Notes under the pieces: model-generated | Databases searched by the model: none | The model's input: only the letters and a program-made list of their open reading frames with translations | What the model was told of the DNA's origin: nothing | Assembly: GCA_023474025.1 (NCBI GenBank) | Contig: JAMCYH010000176.1 | Coordinates: 1-32,429 of the forward strand | Source: Deltaproteobacteria bacterium | GTDB taxonomy: Bacteria > Desulfobacterota > Desulfomonilia > Desulfomonilales > Desulfomonilaceae | Direction: 5' to 3' | Length of the DNA stretch: 32,429 nt | Position numbers and translations under genes: made by a program | Shown: positions 23,407 through 32,429 of the stretch, one piece after another | How positions within the stretch are numbered: position 1 is the stretch's first letter | How the letters are laid out: each line of letters begins with the position of its first letter

Positions 23407-24264
23407 TTATGATTTTATGGACACTTTCCCCCGCTGATTTATTGGATAAGACCCAGTGCTTCCGATGAAAGGAAGAGCAAGTATTCTAGGAAGAGTTAAG
23501 AATTTGGAATCTCGAAACTGATTCAAGCCGATGATCATATTTTCATGACCCAATCGAGGTTGAGCTCTGTACGTCCCCAGCAGTCTATCCCACCACGGTG
23601 AATTGAAACCAAAATTACTGTTTGTTTCGTTTGGAAACACAGAATGATGGACTCTATGCATATCGGGAGTTACAATGATAAGCCTCAAAAAGCGATCTAA
23701 CGATTCCGGCAACTTTATGTTGCTATGATTAAACATGGCTGTTCCGTTCAACAAAATTTCGAACAGAAGCACGCTAGCGATTGGAGGTCCGAGGGCCATT
23801 ATAGCTGCGGCTTTGACAATCATTGAAAATAGTATTTCAATTGGGTGGAATCTGGTTCCAGTGGTGAGATCAAAATCGAGGTCAGCATGGTGAACCATGT
23901 GCAATCGCCAAAGATTTGTCACAGCATGAAACATCACATGCTGTAAATAAATTGTGAAATCCAGCGTGAGCACGCCTATTAAAACGCTGGAAAAATATGG
24001 AATAGCGATGAAATTCAGAATCCCCCATCCATGTTGGTTAACCCAGTAGGCAATCCCTACTGCCCCTGCTGAAAAAAACAACCGAAGCGCAATCGAGTTT
24101 ATACATACTATTCCCAAGTTTATTATCCAGCGTCCCCTTTTAGGACTACTCAATTGTCTTCGGGGAACCCTGGTTTCATAAAAGGCGACCACTGCAAATA
24201 TCGAAATAAAGAAAAACAGCCTTATTAATGCTTCATGTCTTAAAATAAAACTGTTCATCGTCAC
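23407..24264 (-). CDS. fatty acid hydroxylase / sterol desaturase superfamily membrane protein
   Basis: Integral membrane diiron-type oxygenase family, 285 residues with about four to five membrane segments. The histidine clusters that bind the two irons are all present: HVMFH at 109-113, HMVHH at 122-126, FNHSN near 179, and HRVHH at 203-207. Such enzymes hydroxylate or desaturate lipids using oxygen, which would be notable if the host is an anaerobe. The listed start is GTG at 24264, with an ATG two codons later equally possible. It lies five bases after apgM and seven before the DUF1499 gene. The substrate is unknown. Confidence 0.9.
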   Translation of the reverse strand: MTMNSFILRHEALIRLFFFISIFAVVAFYETRVPRRQLSSPKRGRWIINLGIVCINSIALRLFFSAGAVGIAYWVNQHGWGILNFIAIPYFSSVLIGVLTLDFTIYLQHVMFHAVTNLWRLHMVHHADLDFDLTTGTRFHPIEILFSMIVKAAAIMALGPPIASVLLFEILLNGTAMFNHSNIKLPESLDRFLRLIIVTPDMHRVHHSVFPNETNSNFGFNSPWWDRLLGTYRAQPRLGHENMIIGLNQFRDSKFLTLPRILALPFIGSTGSYPINQRGKVSIKS

Positions 24265-24269
24265 CCATA

Positions 24270-25502
24270 TTAGGATTTGAGCTCTCTGTGACCAAAAAGC
24301 ACTTCAATTAAATTCATTCCTTCGGGTTCCACTACTCCACTTGAAGCAGCAGCCTTTTCGGAAAATTTTATTTGACTAGTTTCATCAAACCTGTTCCATG
24401 ATTCTGAATCAAGAAACAAAAATGGTATTGGTCCGGCGGTATGAACTCGCAAACCTACCGGTGTTTGATGGTCCGGCGCTAATAGAACTCGCCAGCTATT
24501 GAATTTCTTCAACTCTTCTAATATCGGCTTGACAACCCTTTGATCAAAATCTTCAATTGCCTTTATTTTTAAATCCCGTTGCCCGGAATGTCCGGCTTCA
24601 TCAGGCGCTTCAATATGGAGAAACACAAAATCTTTGGTTGTTAGAGCTTCAATCGCGGCGTGAACCTTTCCTTCGTAATTTGTGTCAAGATATCCGGTTG
24701 CGCCTTCTACGTCTATCATTTCCAGGCCGGCATAACGGCCAATTCCCCTAACTAGGTCAACAGCGGCTACTACTGCTCCAGTAAAACCAAATCGCTCATG
24801 GAGTGTCTTTATTTGCGGCGGTTTACCCTGTCCCCAGGGCCAGACGGAATTTGCCTGTCCTTGCCCCCTTTTTAGCCTTCTTTGATTCACAGGATGTTTG
24901 TCCAGGATACGCCAGGAGTTAACTATAAGACGCAACAACCTGTCAGAACCTTTTCCACTCGGAAGACAACTTGCGATTGGTTGGCCGGGGAAATCGTGAG
25001 GCGGATAGGTTATTAGGTGGTCAGGTCCATTTTCCCAAACCAGTAAATTTCTGTATGAAACACCTGGATAAACAGTGAAACCGAGTGATTCAATTTCCAC
25101 TGCGAGAGCGCCAATAAGTTCTCGAGCTTCAGGAGATGAAATGTGATCACTACTATGGTCAGCCATCACAGTATAATTTCTGTCCAGAGTCACCAGATTT
25201 AGACGGAAGGCTAAATCCAAAGGTTTTAGATCAATACCCATCGACGCGGCTTCAAACGGGGCGCGGCCAGTGTAAACATCCGTCGCCGAATACCCCATCA
25301 ACGATAGAGTAGCAACGTCACTTCCTGGCGTTAGGCCCTTGGGAATAGTGTTAGAGATTCCAATTTTGCCCGCTGAGGCCATTTTATCCATCCAAGGCGT
25401 TTTTGAAGACTCCAGCGACGTGGGTTCAGATTCCTGATCAAAAGCGTCAGCCATTCCATCGGGCACAATAATTAAATACTTGGCATTAGAATCCGAGGAC
25501 AT
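24270..25502 (-). CDS. apgM: ApgM-type phosphoglycerate mutase family; candidate homoserine kinase
   Basis: Alkaline-phosphatase-fold, cofactor-independent phosphoglycerate mutase-like protein of 410 residues. Metal-site and family motifs are YLIIVPDGMAD (residues 9-19), LTPGSDVATLSLMGY near 58-72, HIEAPDEAGHSG near 297-308 and APDHQTPVGLRVHTAGPIPF near 343-362. Its ATG overlaps the end of thrC by 17 bases and has a strong GAGGAAGG site. The cluster has hom and thrC but no thrB, and proteins of this family in threonine operons have been predicted to replace homoserine kinase. The family call is firm; the homoserine kinase role is inferred from context. Confidence 0.88.
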   Translation of the reverse strand: MSSDSNAKYLIIVPDGMADAFDQESEPTSLESSKTPWMDKMASAGKIGISNTIPKGLTPGSDVATLSLMGYSATDVYTGRAPFEAASMGIDLKPLDLAFRLNLVTLDRNYTVMADHSSDHISSPEARELIGALAVEIESLGFTVYPGVSYRNLLVWENGPDHLITYPPHDFPGQPIASCLPSGKGSDRLLRLIVNSWRILDKHPVNQRRLKRGQGQANSVWPWGQGKPPQIKTLHERFGFTGAVVAAVDLVRGIGRYAGLEMIDVEGATGYLDTNYEGKVHAAIEALTTKDFVFLHIEAPDEAGHSGQRDLKIKAIEDFDQRVVKPILEELKKFNSWRVLLAPDHQTPVGLRVHTAGPIPFLFLDSESWNRFDETSQIKFSEKAAASSGVVEPEGMNLIEVLFGHRELKS

Positions 25503-26538
25503 TTAACACCTTCCTCATTTCCGGTTCACATGTTACCGGTTCGCTGGATATTTTTATAGCGTTGTCGGGGTCCTTTAAACCATGGCCAGTCAATGTGCAA
25601 ACTACTCGCTCTCCACCATTAAAAAATCCTTGGGCGCTTTTCTTGATAACTCCTGCAATCGACGCTGCCGATGCGGGTTCACAGAAAACGCCTTCTAAAC
25701 ACGAAACCATTTTGTAAGCTTTCAGAATTTCATCATCTGATACGGCATCAATTAGTCCTTTGGATTCGTCACGCGCCTGTTCTGCCTTTTTCCACGAAGC
25801 CGGATTTCCAATCCTTATTGCTGTTGCTATTGTCTCTGGCTTTTCAAAGACTCTCCCCTGAACAATGGGAGAGGCCCCTTCGGCCTGAAAGCCAATCATT
25901 TTGGGTAGATTTTTGATCTTTCCACTATCAAGATACGCTTTATAGCCCGCCCAGTAAGCAGTTATGTTGCCGGCATTACCAACTGGCAACGAGTGATATT
26001 CCGGTGGCTCTCCCAAAGCGTCACAGATTTCGAAAGCGCCGGATTTTTGGCCTTCAATTCGGTGAGGGTTTAGAGAATTGACTAACGTGATAGGATATTC
26101 CTCGGAGATTTGTTTCACTACTTTAAGGGCATCATCAAAATTTCCAAGCACCTTTATGACCTTGGCTCCATGAATCATGGCCTGAGCAAGCTTCCCTAAA
26201 GCTATTTTACCTTCCGGAATTACCACAAACGCCCTGATTCCAGCTCTGGCCGCATAAGCCGCTGCCGAAGCCGAAGTGTTCCCGGTGGAAGCGCAAATGA
26301 TTGCTTTTGAACCCGCTTCAATCGCTCTTGAAACTGCCATGGTCATACCACGGTCTTTAAATGAGCCCGTAGGATTAAGTCCTTCGTATTTCAAAAATAT
26401 TGATATTTGCGGATTGATTTTTTCCGCAAGCCGAGGAGCAGGAATCAGGGGAGTATTCCCCTCAAGGATGGTGACAACGTTGTTGTCATTAGAAAATTTA
26501 AAGAAATCAGGATATTCTCTTATGATACCTTTCCACAT
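25486..26538 (-). CDS. thrC: threonine synthase
   Basis: PLP enzyme making threonine from O-phosphohomoserine, the last step of the pathway. The 350-residue protein is the short form. The PLP lysine is in NPTGSFKDRGM near residues 55-65, the substrate-side loop STGNTSASAAAYAARAG is near 84-100, and the phosphate-binding PVGNAGNIT is near 185-193. The start has GGAGA eight bases upstream. It lies about 80 bases after hom and overlaps apgM, forming a threonine operon. Confidence 0.95.
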   Translation of the reverse strand: MWKGIIREYPDFFKFSNDNNVVTILEGNTPLIPAPRLAEKINPQISIFLKYEGLNPTGSFKDRGMTMAVSRAIEAGSKAIICASTGNTSASAAAYAARAGIRAFVVIPEGKIALGKLAQAMIHGAKVIKVLGNFDDALKVVKQISEEYPITLVNSLNPHRIEGQKSGAFEICDALGEPPEYHSLPVGNAGNITAYWAGYKAYLDSGKIKNLPKMIGFQAEGASPIVQGRVFEKPETIATAIRIGNPASWKKAEQARDESKGLIDAVSDDEILKAYKMVSCLEGVFCEPASAASIAGVIKKSAQGFFNGGERVVCTLTGHGLKDPDNAIKISSEPVTCEPEMRKVLNVLGF

Positions 26539-26615
26539 GATATGTCTCCAAGGGCCCGGGCTTCTTGTTGCAAAAGCCTAACCGCAGGTGAGAATAACCC
26601 GGGAATTTTGATTTT

Positions 26616-27938
26616 TTAGTCTAGGTCTTCGTCCTCAATTCTTATTATTGCGGGTGGACAGTTAACTACGTCAAGATTTCCTATTTCCAGTGTAGCTTTT
26701 TGTAAATCAGCTTCCTTTGCTGAATGGGTTATAAAAACTACGGCGACGGCTCCTTCACCCGAAAAATCCCTTCCCTTCTGGACGACCGAATGTATGCTAA
26801 TGTTGTGATTCGCCATTATCCCAGCTATTCGTGACAATACACCTGGCCTGTCGTTCGCCTGAATCCTGATATAGTAATTGGTTGTCACCTCATTCATATC
26901 GAGTATGCAGTCACTTGACTTCAATGGTCCCGGATAGCCAAGGGGTGGAACACGGCCCGCTTTTCCTGATCTTCCGCTGCGAATCAATTCGATGATATCA
27001 CCCATTACAGCCGAAGCGGTAGGTTCACGCCCAGCGCCTCGACCGTAAAATAACTGATCTCCAACCAGATCACCACGAAGGAAAATACCGTTAAACACGC
27101 CGTCCACCTTTGATAATGGATGACGCTCTGGAATCATTGTAGGATGTAATCTGGCCTCTACCCGGTTTCCATGTCGTATTATGATTGCCAGCAATTTGAT
27201 CTTGTAGGAGAATTCACGAGCCATTACGAGGTCGAAAGCGTCAATTTTTGTAATCCCTTCGACGTGAATACTTTCTATCGGAACGCGTATGCCGTGTGTA
27301 AGCGCCAAAACAAGCGCCAATTTGTGAGCCGAATCAATGCCCTCTATGTCCAGAGTCGGATCTGCTTCCGCATAACCTAACTGTTGGGCTTTTAGGAGGG
27401 CTTGACTGAATCCTGAACCAGGATTTTCCGTCATCTCGGAAAGAATGAAATTACATGTTCCATTTAAAATGGCGAGAATCTTGTCGAATCTGTTTGCTAT
27501 CAGTCCTTCTCTTAACGACCTCAAAATAGGTATTCCACCAGCGACAGCCGCTTCAAAAGCTACGTCAACACAATTGTTAGCAGCGTTTTCAAAGATTTCT
27601 GGACCATGTTGAGCAAGTAACGCTTTGTTTGCCGTAACGACTGATTTTCCATTTCGAATGGCTTCCAGGATAAAAGTCCGCGCTGGCTCGTAACCACCGA
27701 TTAGTTCTACAACTATTGATATGTCCGGGTCGTTCAATACCTTATAGGCGTCATTCGTAAGAATGGATTTGTCAAAAATCACACCTCGATCAGATTCTAT
27801 ATCCAAATCCGCAATCCGCTTGAGTTTGATTCGAAAGCCAGTCCTAGCTTCTATGACCGTTTTATTTTCATTCAGTATATGAATTAAACCGCTGCCTATA
27901 GTGCCAAAACCAATGAGACCTATCGCAACTTCATCCAT
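26616..27938 (-). CDS. hom: homoserine dehydrogenase
   Basis: NAD(P)H-dependent reduction of aspartate semialdehyde to homoserine. The 440 residues comprise the nucleotide-binding domain (GLIGFGTIGSGL near 8-19), the catalytic domain (AAVAGGIPILRSLREGL near 132-148, then NGTCNFILSEM and ADPTLDIEGIDSAHKL), and a C-terminal ACT domain (about 350-430, YYIRIQANDRPGVLSRIAGI) that usually gives feedback control by threonine. It is not fused to aspartokinase. An AGGAAG site precedes the ATG. It follows the aminotransferase gene by about 100 bases. Confidence 0.96.
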   Translation of the reverse strand: MDEVAIGLIGFGTIGSGLIHILNENKTVIEARTGFRIKLKRIADLDIESDRGVIFDKSILTNDAYKVLNDPDISIVVELIGGYEPARTFILEAIRNGKSVVTANKALLAQHGPEIFENAANNCVDVAFEAAVAGGIPILRSLREGLIANRFDKILAILNGTCNFILSEMTENPGSGFSQALLKAQQLGYAEADPTLDIEGIDSAHKLALVLALTHGIRVPIESIHVEGITKIDAFDLVMAREFSYKIKLLAIIIRHGNRVEARLHPTMIPERHPLSKVDGVFNGIFLRGDLVGDQLFYGRGAGREPTASAVMGDIIELIRSGRSGKAGRVPPLGYPGPLKSSDCILDMNEVTTNYYIRIQANDRPGVLSRIAGIMANHNISIHSVVQKGRDFSGEGAVAVVFITHSAKEADLQKATLEIGNLDVVNCPPAIIRIEDEDLD

Positions 27939-27974
27939 AAAAACTTCCTGTTAAAATAGAATTTCATAACACGC

Positions 27975-27988
27975 CGTATTTTAATACG
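27975..27988. repeat. short inverted repeat upstream of hom
   Basis: CGTATTTTAATACG forms six-base arms around TT in the gap between the aminotransferase stop and the hom start, about 40 bases before hom. No T-run follows on the minus strand. It could be an operator or a weak hairpin; nothing in the window names a regulator. Confidence 0.25.
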
Positions 27989-28039
27989 AAATGTAATCTA
28001 AATTATCAGACGAGAAAAATTCCTGTTTTTACGTTATGG

Positions 28040-29254
28040 TCACCTGACCATGGTTGTTCCCTGAGGGGCCGGGATGGGTTCCTGTCGTCCCAGTAAATGT
28101 CTAATACCCCGAATAGCCTGATTGATCCGCATTCGATTCTCAACAAGGGCAAACCTAACATGCTCATCGCCAAAGGGTCCAAAGCCGATGCCAGGACTTA
28201 CGGCTACTTTCGCTTCTTCAGTCATTAACTTGGAGAATTCAAGAGAACCCATATGTCGAAATTGCTCAGGTATTCCTGCCCACACGAACATAGTCCCTTT
28301 AGGCGCAGTTACCGGCCAACCACAATCAATGAGACCGGAACAAAGCGCATCCCTACGCTCTTTGTATTCTGTTACTATCTCGCCGACACAATCCTGCTGT
28401 TCGTTTAAGGCTATGATAGCGGCGATCTGGATCGGCTGGAACATTCCATAATCTATGTAACTTTTTAAACGCCTTAAAGCGTGAATCATCTGAGGATTCC
28501 CCGCCGCGCAACCAACTCGCCAGCCTGCCATTGAGTAACTTTTAGAAAGCGAGAATGTCTCTATCCCTACTTCTTTGGCGCCCGGAACAGATAAAAAGCT
28601 TGGCGCCTGATAGCCGTCAAAAGTCAAGTCCGCATATGCAAAATCATGAACGATCATGATCTTGTATTCATGAGCAAACTCGACAATTCGTTTGAAAAAA
28701 TCCTGATCTATTACCATCGTGGTAGGGTTGTGCGGAAAAGAAATGATTAACATTTTCGGCAAAGGCCATGTGAGACGTGCAGCGGCTTTCAGATCTTCAA
28801 AAAAATCCCTTTCAGGGCTTATTGGTATATGGCGCAAGTCTCCCCCCGCGATAACTACTGAGTATGGATGAATCGGATAGGTAGGAGATGGCACAAACAC
28901 CACGTCGCCTGGGTTAATGATAGCTAAAACCAAATGCGCCAAGGCGTCTTTTGCACCCATGGTAGCCACAATTTCGCTGTCGGGATCAAGTTCTACGCCA
29001 TATCTTCTTTGCCACCAATTTGCGAATGCCAATCTTAATTTCGGTATCCCAGCGGACGCGCTGTACCTGTGATTTTTTCCATTCTGCACAGCTTCAATCA
29101 ACTTATCTACTATATGGGTAGGGGTAGGAATATCAGGGTTTCCCATTCCCAAATCAATTATGTCTTCACCAGCTCTTCTGAGCTTCATTTTTAGTTCATT
29201 GACAACTTGAAAAACATACGGGGGTAGTCTTTTGATTCTGCTAAACTCTTCCAA
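28040..29254 (-). CDS. alaC: class I/II aminotransferase, AlaC-like
   Basis: Fold-type I PLP aminotransferase of 404 residues. The N-terminal [14 protein letters not shown] is near 37-50, the PLP-contact SFPHNPTTM near 170-178, HDFAYADL near 198-205, and the PLP lysine is in [20 protein letters not shown] near 232-251. These motifs match the alanine-forming AlaC/YfdZ group rather than AspC. The start is TTG with a perfect AGGAGG site, and no alternative start preserves the N-terminus. It precedes hom, a common neighbour for this enzyme in related bacteria. Confidence 0.9.
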   Translation of the reverse strand: MEEFSRIKRLPPYVFQVVNELKMKLRRAGEDIIDLGMGNPDIPTPTHIVDKLIEAVQNGKNHRYSASAGIPKLRLAFANWWQRRYGVELDPDSEIVATMGAKDALAHLVLAIINPGDVVFVPSPTYPIHPYSVVIAGGDLRHIPISPERDFFEDLKAAARLTWPLPKMLIISFPHNPTTMVIDQDFFKRIVEFAHEYKIMIVHDFAYADLTFDGYQAPSFLSVPGAKEVGIETFSLSKSYSMAGWRVGCAAGNPQMIHALRRLKSYIDYGMFQPIQIAAIIALNEQQDCVGEIVTEYKERRDALCSGLIDCGWPVTAPKGTMFVWAGIPEQFRHMGSLEFSKLMTEEAKVAVSPGIGFGPFGDEHVRFALVENRMRINQAIRGIRHLLGRQEPIPAPQGTTMVR

Positions 29255-29315
29255 TTTTTCCTCCTGCGCTAAGTCTGGTACCTTCCGCTATATCGGGAGA
29301 CACTTTCAAATCCTT

Positions 29316-30068
29316 CTAATCCTGCCCTACCAAATCTTCTCCTGCCAGAATAGCTTCTGCCTTGGGAGTTCTTTTCCCGTTTGAATGATAGAGACAAAGA
29401 TTTTCTTCCGTCAAACTTTTGTCACATCCTGACTTGATAGCCTCTACACAAACAAGAACAGGTTCTGCAGTCTCATATGTGTGAATCCATAGCCTCCGAC
29501 TCATCTTAAGGCCGGAAACCATTGTGGCCTCGTCCAATTGATGAGATTCATTCGCCGGATAGATCAGACAAAGCCTTCCATCAGATTTCAGTAATTTGGA
29601 AGACACATTGAACAAATCAGCCAGCGGCATCATAATTTGATGTCTGGAGAGGGCCTTTTCGCTTAATAGGCTTACTCTTCCTGAACCAGACTTGTAATAT
29701 GGTGGATTGGACACTACCATGTCAAATGCACCAGGGCGAAACAACAGGTCAGCATTCCGTAGATCTCCACGCAGCATGAAGACCTTGGAAACCAAATTGT
29801 TCAATATAACTCCGCGCTGAGCTCTGCCGACCAATCCTTCCTGGATTTCCAGGCCCACTACCTTTACAGTCTGGCTCTTTATCGCCAGTCCAAAAGCAAG
29901 TCTCCCCCCGCGATATCCAGCGTCTAAAACAAAATCTTCCTTACATGGCTTGGCAAACCAGGTAAGAATAATCGCGTCTTCCGATACCCTATAACCTTTT
30001 GACGCCTGTATTACCCGCACTTTGTTTCGGAACAAACCATCTATAGTTTCTGCTTGGATGTCCAACAT
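29316..30068 (-). CDS. SAM-dependent methyltransferase, tRNA1(Val) adenine-N6 type
   Basis: A 250-residue methyltransferase related to TrmN6 (YfiC), which methylates A37 of tRNA-Val. The catalytic VVSNPPYYKSGSGR lies near 116-129, the N-terminal IQASKGYRVSEDAIILTWFA is typical of the family, and LSRHQIMMPLADLF follows. SAM motif I reads VLDAGYRGGRLAFGLA, where most relatives have D-x-G-x-G-x-G; here R replaces the middle glycine. Substrate could differ from tRNA-Val. It lies about 60 bases from its neighbours on the same strand. Confidence 0.85.
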   Translation of the reverse strand: MLDIQAETIDGLFRNKVRVIQASKGYRVSEDAIILTWFAKPCKEDFVLDAGYRGGRLAFGLAIKSQTVKVVGLEIQEGLVGRAQRGVILNNLVSKVFMLRGDLRNADLLFRPGAFDMVVSNPPYYKSGSGRVSLLSEKALSRHQIMMPLADLFNVSSKLLKSDGRLCLIYPANESHQLDEATMVSGLKMSRRLWIHTYETAEPVLVCVEAIKSGCDKSLTEENLCLYHSNGKRTPKAEAILAGEDLVGQD

Positions 30069-30132
30069 TGATCTCGACTTATTCTATCGAAAACGCCAAC
30101 AGAACCAATTGGGCAAAGATATTGAAACATAG

Positions 30133-31455
30133 TTAGAAGACATTGAATACTAATCCCGATGAAATTTTCGGATAAAAGTAGGTCGATTTATGGGGCATTT
30201 TGTAACCTAACTCGGCAGCTTTTTCCATTTGGTCTACCCTGGTAGGGTTGAGTATGAAGCTCACCTGGACTTCTCCCAGTAAAGCCTTCGTAACAGCTTC
30301 CTCAACTGATGGCGAATATTCTATGACATTCTCGGAATCTTCTATAGCCAACCCAAATCCGTGTCTGAGAATCAGCTCTCGCAGAATGGTCACATCCAAA
30401 TCGGTTAAAATCTCGGGTAATCTGTTGTCCAGGTATTGAGACTTGATTTGGGATTCTTTTAACTTCAGAAGGTGAAACTTCTTTTCACCGCCGATCAGCA
30501 TTCCAAAATGACCACCAACATCAGCAAATTCCTGTAACTTTAAGGACAACCATTTTGAGGCTGTTTTTATGTCATCGATTTCATGATCCAGTTCATGAAT
30601 TTCGAAACAATCGCTTATTTTTTTTAATAGCAACTCTTTATTAAAATCTTTCAAGTCCTTCAACATTCGATGAGCGGCCAGAATGGTTAGTCCAGGATGA
30701 GTCATTGAGGTCAGGTACGACATTACATATTTGTGTGACTCACCGGTTATGGACGGATTTTGAGATTCCACTTCTCTACAATACGCTAAAGCAGTTTCAT
30801 AACGGTGATGACCGTCAGCTATAACAAGGCTTTTACTGCGTAAAAAACTTATTATATCGTGCATGCGCTTTTCATCGTAGATGCTCCAAGTACGATGTAT
30901 TGTGTCATCAGAATCCTTGACTTCCTGCTCTGGTCGGGTGGTCAGGAGTTTATGATAGGTTTTTAGTACAGTTTCGTCAGGGTCATCGAACATGGCATGA
31001 ATAGGAGTAATGTTCGCCCTGCACGCGCGTAACAGCTCCAATTGATCTCTTTTTGGTCCGGAATACGTTTTCTCATGGGGAAGCACCTTACCAATCCCAT
31101 AATTTTCAACCTTGACCAAACCAACTATTCCGTCGATTCGTTTTACATTACCCTCTGGTTCCTTGAAGTCCATTTGGTAGAGCGTAAAACAGGGTTTCGA
31201 TTTTCGAACAAGAACTGCGTTCCGCATCCATTGCTTAAGGAGATCAGCGGCCCTTGTATACCGATTATTTTCGGGTGTATCTTCATTGAATTGTTTGCCT
31301 AGGACTAATCGTATAACGTTGAATGGGTGTGACTCATAAAATGAATCCTGTTGTTCTGGAGATATTACATCGTAAGGTGGAGTAATAAGACTTTTAAGAA
31401 CATGCGAATAGTCAGGGCCATAATGAACCGACTGGAAAGGCTTTACTTCGGCCAT
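30133..31455 (-). CDS. DUF1015 family protein
   Basis: A 440-residue cytoplasmic protein with the DUF1015 hallmarks: AEVKPFQSVHY at the N-terminus, LITPPYDVISPEQQD near 24-38, GKVLPHEKTYSGPKRDQLEL near 125-144, and DGHHRYETALAY near 213-224. The DGHHR box recalls the nucleotide-binding GxxRR/GCHR motif of the ParB/sulfiredoxin fold, which also includes a serine kinase; a phosphotransferase role is a guess on that basis. The start is ATG at 31455, seven bases after a GAGGA site; a TTG at 31473 would include that site. It follows the dnaK terminator and probably has its own promoter. Confidence 0.88.
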   Translation of the reverse strand: MAEVKPFQSVHYGPDYSHVLKSLITPPYDVISPEQQDSFYESHPFNVIRLVLGKQFNEDTPENNRYTRAADLLKQWMRNAVLVRKSKPCFTLYQMDFKEPEGNVKRIDGIVGLVKVENYGIGKVLPHEKTYSGPKRDQLELLRACRANITPIHAMFDDPDETVLKTYHKLLTTRPEQEVKDSDDTIHRTWSIYDEKRMHDIISFLRSKSLVIADGHHRYETALAYCREVESQNPSITGESHKYVMSYLTSMTHPGLTILAAHRMLKDLKDFNKELLLKKISDCFEIHELDHEIDDIKTASKWLSLKLQEFADVGGHFGMLIGGEKKFHLLKLKESQIKSQYLDNRLPEILTDLDVTILRELILRHGFGLAIEDSENVIEYSPSVEEAVTKALLGEVQVSFILNPTRVDQMEKAAELGYKMPHKSTYFYPKISSGLVFNVF

Positions 31456-31612
31456 AAAAAGGTCCTCAATCAATAGTAGTTTTAAGGTTTAACCGGTGGT
31501 TATTTTTTTGATGTTTCATTGCGTATATTTCGGCTATTTGGAAAATTCGGTTAAAAACATATCTTTTTAGAATAACACATTATTATAACCAAGATCAAAT
31601 CCCATTTCTCTC

Positions 31613-31644
31613 AAAAAAAAAGGGCCTTTCTTAAATAAAGGCCC
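31613..31644 (-). terminator. intrinsic terminator of dnaK
   Basis: On the plus strand GGGCCTTT (31622-31629) and AAAGGCCC (31637-31644) form a perfect eight-base stem with a seven-base loop. On the minus strand the stem is followed by nine T (31613-31621). It lies about 30 bases past the dnaK stop. The remainder of the gap to the DUF1015 start shows nothing else I can support. Confidence 0.9.
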
Positions 31645-31671
31645 CATCAGTTTAATGTGCGCTATCGTAAT

Positions 31672-32429
31672 TTATTTCTTGCTGTCTTTAACCTCTTCAA
31701 AATCCGCGTCAACAACATCTTCTTCTGGCTTCGCACTCGATTGCGATCCGCCTCCACCAGTAGATCCGGTATCTGTGCCCCCTCCAGCGCCTGATGACGC
31801 TTGCTGGTACATGGCCTCAGCAAGTTTGTGCGAGGCCTGCTGTAACTCTTCCATAGAGGTTTTTATCTCATTGGTGTCAGAACCTTCCATGGCCCTTTTG
31901 GTCTTGGCGATGGCAGCTTCAATGGCGCTTCTTACTGAAGAATCAACCTTGTCACCATATTCTTTTAATGACTTTTCTGTCATGTAAATGGTTGAATCGG
32001 CCTGGTTTCTTATGTCTATTAATTCCCGCTTACTCCGATCTTCTTCAGCATGAGCTTCAGCGTCTTTGACCATGCGTTGAATTTCTTCTTCCGTCATTCC
32101 ACTCGAAGCGGTTATCTTAATAGACTGTTCTTTACCTGTTCCAAGGTCTTTTGCAGAAACATGCACTATCCCATTCGCGTCTATATCAAAAGTAACCTCA
32201 ATCTGAGGCATACCACGTGGGGCGGGCGGTATTCCAACCAGTTCAAAACGACCAAGTGTTTTGTTATTCGCCGCCATTTCCCGTTCGCCCTGCAATACGT
32301 GGATGGATACTGAGGGTTGGTTATCTGACGCGGTGGAAAAGATCTGGCTCTTACGGGTTGGTATCGTAGTATTCTTCTCAATGAGTCTTGTGAACACACC
32401 GCCAAGTGTTTCATTCCCAAGTGACAATC
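31672..32429 (-). CDS. dnaK: molecular chaperone DnaK, C-terminal part (cut by window edge)
   Basis: Hsp70 chaperone; only the last 250 or so residues are in the window and the 5' end lies beyond the right edge. The visible part starts in the substrate-binding domain with [20 protein letters not shown], continues through [26 protein letters not shown] and [17 protein letters not shown], then the alpha-helical lid, a glycine- and serine-rich linker ([19 protein letters not shown]) and the acidic end [17 protein letters not shown], which matches the usual VDADFEEV tail that helps the chaperone work. A strong terminator follows, so no dnaJ is co-transcribed downstream. Confidence 0.96.
   Translation of the reverse strand, partial: LSLGNETLGGVFTRLIEKNTTIPTRKSQIFSTASDNQPSVSIHVLQGEREMAANNKTLGRFELVGIPPAPRGMPQIEVTFDIDANGIVHVSAKDLGTGKEQSIKITASSGMTEEEIQRMVKDAEAHAEEDRSKRELIDIRNQADSTIYMTEKSLKEYGDKVDSSVRSAIEAAIAKTKRAMEGSDTNEIKTSMEELQQASHKLAEAMYQQASSGAGGGTDTGSTGGGGSQSSAKPEEDVVDADFEEVKDSKK

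Overview
This window is a bacterial chromosome segment of moderately low G+C (low 40s percent by eye). It is most consistent with a Gram-negative anaerobe of the Desulfobacterota (former Deltaproteobacteria). The pointers are the order rpsO-pnp-M16 peptidase, an alaC-like aminotransferase next to hom-thrC-apgM with no thrB, a C-terminal-phenylalanine outer-membrane barrel, and a probable selenocysteine gene. That lineage is inferred from gene content, not from a marker phylogeny. No rRNA, tRNA, CRISPR array, integrase or transposase was seen.

Layout. 1-3915 (+): rpsO, pnp and an M16 zinc protease broken by two in-frame TGA codons; the break lies inside a 25-nt exact copy of part of pnp. 3842-5675 (-): a secreted TPR/retropepsin-like protein and an unrecognised 180-aa protein that diverges from smc. 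5706-10152 (+): smc with an odd C-terminal tail, then a beta-barrel protein with its promoter inside that tail. 10173-10952 (-): a sirtuin. 11156-13281 (+): ECF sigma factor, short cysteine-rich anti-sigma factor, thioredoxin and thioredoxin reductase, which looks like a thiol-stress circuit. 13301-14224: a small secreted protein (-) and a 46-aa lipoprotein (+). 14293-15538 (+): hisI-hisG. 15571-16551 (-): a Gfo/Idh/MocA dehydrogenase. 16732-21402 (+): a complete branched-chain amino-acid ABC transporter, livKHMGF, closed by a strong terminator. 21833-22474 (+): signal peptidase I.

From 22580 to the right edge every gene is on the minus strand. Read in transcription order they are: dnaK (3' part, with terminator), a DUF1015 protein, a tRNA-modification-type methyltransferase, an AlaC-like aminotransferase, homoserine dehydrogenase, threonine synthase, an ApgM-type phosphoglycerate mutase (candidate homoserine kinase), a fatty-acid hydroxylase/sterol-desaturase family membrane protein, a DUF1499 protein, and a 100-codon gene read through an in-frame TGA at codon 61.

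The two most notable observations are this last gene, a probable small selenoprotein (Cys-Sec motif, strong Shine-Dalgarno, SECIS-like hairpin), and the pnp-matching patch that interrupts the M16 protease gene.
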